Below, one piece after another: positions 5,684-7,676 of a DNA stretch of 7,676 nucleotides (the first letter of the stretch is position 1; each line of letters opens with the position of its first letter). Position numbers and translations under genes: made by a program. Source of the DNA: Legionella sp. (GTDB taxonomy: Bacteria; Pseudomonadota; Gammaproteobacteria; Legionellales; Legionellaceae); contig SCSO01000376.1 of the NCBI GenBank assembly GCA_004297865.1, forward strand, positions 1 to 7,676. Direction: 5' to 3'. The notes beneath the pieces are model-generated. The model was given only the letters and a program-made list of their open reading frames with translations. It was not told where the DNA came from and ran no database searches.

Positions 5684-7675
5684 ATGTCTAAGAATGATGC
5701 TACGGAGAATGATGATACTACAGAGGATACGTCAAATTTAGTTTTCATTCTCGCGATCGCCGGTCGTATTGACGCCCAAGGACGGATTTTTGCAAAACAG
5801 CTTGATAAAGGCCGTGAGGTCTACTATCTATATGCCGTTTTAGACTCCCTAAGCTCCTCCTATAGCATGTTCAAATATTTCTTTGACATGTGTATCGCAA
5901 ATAATGACTCCGATTTAATGCATGACACGATGCTGACCCCCCAAGGGCTAGCAATCATCAGTTCTGAGACCATTTTCCTAGTTGGATTTTCCCTATTAGC
6001 CTGCCATTTCGAAAAAGAAGAGCATGATGAAATCAAAAAGTTCATTGCCACCGCTTGGCCTTATTTTCGCGATGTCCTCAAAGCCTTAAAAAATGCCTAT
6101 AAAGGAGCTCGTAGCGGTATTCAAGTAGTGGCCATTATCAGTGGCGCTGACCTCAACTTTCTTTTTGTTCCTGTGGGATTAGGCCTAGGGATTATTACCG
6201 CTCTAAACAGGCTTTGGCTACGCTATATGGTGGAAGACCGCAAAGGCATGATGAAAATGAATGCGGCCTTATTAGAGCAAATTAAAGAGTTACCTCGACT
6301 TAATCCCGAAGAAATAGAAAACTATATTCTCAATAAAATACACAAACAAAGTACCCAATCACGTATTCAAGCCTATATGGGGGTTTCTATAAGTGGGTTA
6401 GTTGATGGTTTGTATTTGTATGTTGGTGTGCTGGGTTTAAGTGCTCTTTCCGCCCCGGTTTTTGCCATAATGGCCACAATGTGTGTCTTTTATACTCTCG
6501 CTTGTATCGTCACCAGAATCTATGAGGAATATGACTTTCAACAACGACTCTTCATTTCTCAATCCAAATGCAATTTAGCTTTATTAGATAAGGGAATGGC
6601 AACGATTTATAAAACATTGATTGACCGTTGGGATCTACGTCGATCCAATTTAATGCAGCAGCGACAGGAAATTGAAGAGTTAGAAATGGAATTGGCCCTA
6701 TTAATTTCCCGGTTTGATATAGCTCGTAAATTACTGGATGAGCAATCAACGAGAACTTATTTTACCGCAACCCTCTTAGGGTTAAGAAATGGTTTGTATG
6801 CCTATGGGGCTTTAGCCAGCGTTTTATTTTTAACCGGCTCTATCCTGATAATGACCTCCACTGCATTTCCACCTGCTTTATTAATTGCAGGGGTCAGTTT
6901 AGGGGTGATTTTTATTTTAGGGTTTATTATTCATAGCTTAAGAATGCATTATTTGCATTTACAAAAAAAGCAGGAAGTTCATGTTCGCCCCTATGATTCT
7001 TTACTCGAAATGAAAGAAAGACTGGAAAAAGAACGTGAAAAAGCGGAACTTTTACAAGAAGATCAATTCAAAACCTCAGTTAGAGACGGTTTGCTTTTAG
7101 ATCCCTCACCACAATTCTTTTTTCAAGAATGGTTTGAAGTGATTCGTTCTTTTTTTTCAGGCATTGTTAAAGGACAAAAATTCGTGGATTTTGCCGGAGT
7201 TTCGCTACAAGAAGCTGATGCGCAAGGACATTATCATGACACGCCCGTCATGTATTTTTTAGCTCTATTAAACTCTTTATTCTTTGCAATAGTATTGGCA
7301 CTGCGAGCTCTCGCACGCGGGCTAGGCCGAGCACCGCTGGGGCAAAACAGTTTGGTGGATGAACCTACAGAAAAAACAGCATCCGACTCAGAAGTAATTG
7401 TTCCGAGTCCAAAAGCGATAGAATCCCCCTCTGTTTATGATCCCCTTACAGAATTGGAAATTCGACCCAACTCCTTAAATGACGCGGATTATGAAGCAGG
7501 GTCTTGGCGAAAAAATGTTGCGACGTCCATCTCTCGACCATTATCGAGTCAGTCTATTTTTGCCTCTTCTGCAGCATCCTCCCCTCACCTACCTACAATT
7601 CACATATCGCAATCAAGCAATAATCTTCACCAAGACTTTAGTTCGGCTGTGAATACAATTCAGGGTTTAAATTAG
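5684..7675 (+). CDS. Unrecognised multi-pass membrane protein with coiled coils and a polar tail; possible secreted effector
   Basis: I do not recognise this 663-residue protein. The N-terminus (1-18) is acidic and polar, with no signal peptide. Hydrophobic segments lie near 92-108, 147-176, 230-252, 256-277, 362-388, 394-418 and 522-542. Two hairpins share a motif: SRIQAYMGVSISGLVDGLYLY (226-246) and TRTYFTATLLGLRNGLYAY (356-374). A weaker third copy may start at SGIQVVAIISGADL (144-157). Charged helical stretches at about 317-352 (QQRQEIEELEMELALL) and 438-462 (EMKERLEKEREKAELLQ) look like coiled-coil linkers. Residues about 551-663 are hydrophilic and Ser/Asn/Pro-rich, ending NTIQGLN. The start is the first ATG after an in-frame TGA at 5678-5680; no clear Shine-Dalgarno precedes it. 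The gene has its own near-consensus promoter, and base composition resembles the neighbours. Membrane hairpins with coiled coils and a polar tail recall type IV (Dot/Icm) effectors of Legionellales, but no E-block is evident, so an ordinary inner-membrane protein is equally possible. Confidence 0.85.
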   Translation: MSKNDATENDDTTEDTSNLVFILAIAGRIDAQGRIFAKQLDKGREVYYLYAVLDSLSSSYSMFKYFFDMCIANNDSDLMHDTMLTPQGLAIISSETIFLVGFSLLACHFEKEEHDEIKKFIATAWPYFRDVLKALKNAYKGARSGIQVVAIISGADLNFLFVPVGLGLGIITALNRLWLRYMVEDRKGMMKMNAALLEQIKELPRLNPEEIENYILNKIHKQSTQSRIQAYMGVSISGLVDGLYLYVGVLGLSALSAPVFAIMATMCVFYTLACIVTRIYEEYDFQQRLFISQSKCNLALLDKGMATIYKTLIDRWDLRRSNLMQQRQEIEELEMELALLISRFDIARKLLDEQSTRTYFTATLLGLRNGLYAYGALASVLFLTGSILIMTSTAFPPALLIAGVSLGVIFILGFIIHSLRMHYLHLQKKQEVHVRPYDSLLEMKERLEKEREKAELLQEDQFKTSVRDGLLLDPSPQFFFQEWFEVIRSFFSGIVKGQKFVDFAGVSLQEADAQGHYHDTPVMYFLALLNSLFFAIVLALRALARGLGRAPLGQNSLVDEPTEKTASDSEVIVPSPKAIESPSVYDPLTELEIRPNSLNDADYEAGSWRKNVATSISRPLSSQSIFASSAASSPHLPTIHISQSSNNLHQDFSSAVNTIQGLN

Positions 7676-7676
7676 G

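Overview
The window looks like a chromosomal segment of a gammaproteobacterium. The first 2.4 kb carry the end of pepP followed by ubiH and ubiI, in the same order and with the same tight overlaps as in Escherichia coli and many other gammaproteobacteria. Base composition is moderately AT-rich (about 40% GC by eye), with many TTA, AAA and CAA codons. The last gene is a large multi-pass membrane protein with coiled coils and a Ser/Asn-rich tail. That combination is common in the Legionella/Coxiella group (Legionellales), but placing the organism there is inference and rests on no marker gene.

Layout. (1) Positions 2-2431, plus strand: the last 20 codons of pepP, then ubiH (57-1259) and ubiI (1256-2431), each overlapping its neighbour by 4-8 bases. 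UbiH and UbiI are two paralogous flavin hydroxylases that act on successive ring positions in ubiquinone biosynthesis. (2) Positions 5420-2423, minus strand: a three-gene operon of an exported retropepsin-like aspartic protease (PF05618/COG4067 type), a membrane protein joining a degenerate transglutaminase fold to a seven-helix domain, and a RimK-related ATP-grasp ligase. Both junctions are 4-base ATGA overlaps, so translation is probably coupled. This trio recurs across proteobacteria and has been predicted to make and process a peptide-type bond, but the substrate cannot be read from the sequence. The operon meets ubiI tail to tail, with the two coding ends overlapping by 9 bases. (3) Positions 5421-5683: a divergent intergenic region with a near-consensus sigma-70 promoter facing right, a weaker -10 box facing left, and several small dyads. 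(4) Positions 5684-7675, plus strand: a complete 663-residue protein I do not recognise. It has several membrane hairpins, two of which share an LxxGLYxY-type motif about 130 residues apart, coiled-coil linkers and a polar low-complexity tail.

The most interesting parts are the ligase/7TM/protease operon, whose predicted catalytic steps fall on opposite sides of the inner membrane, and the unrecognised repeat-containing membrane protein with its own strong promoter.
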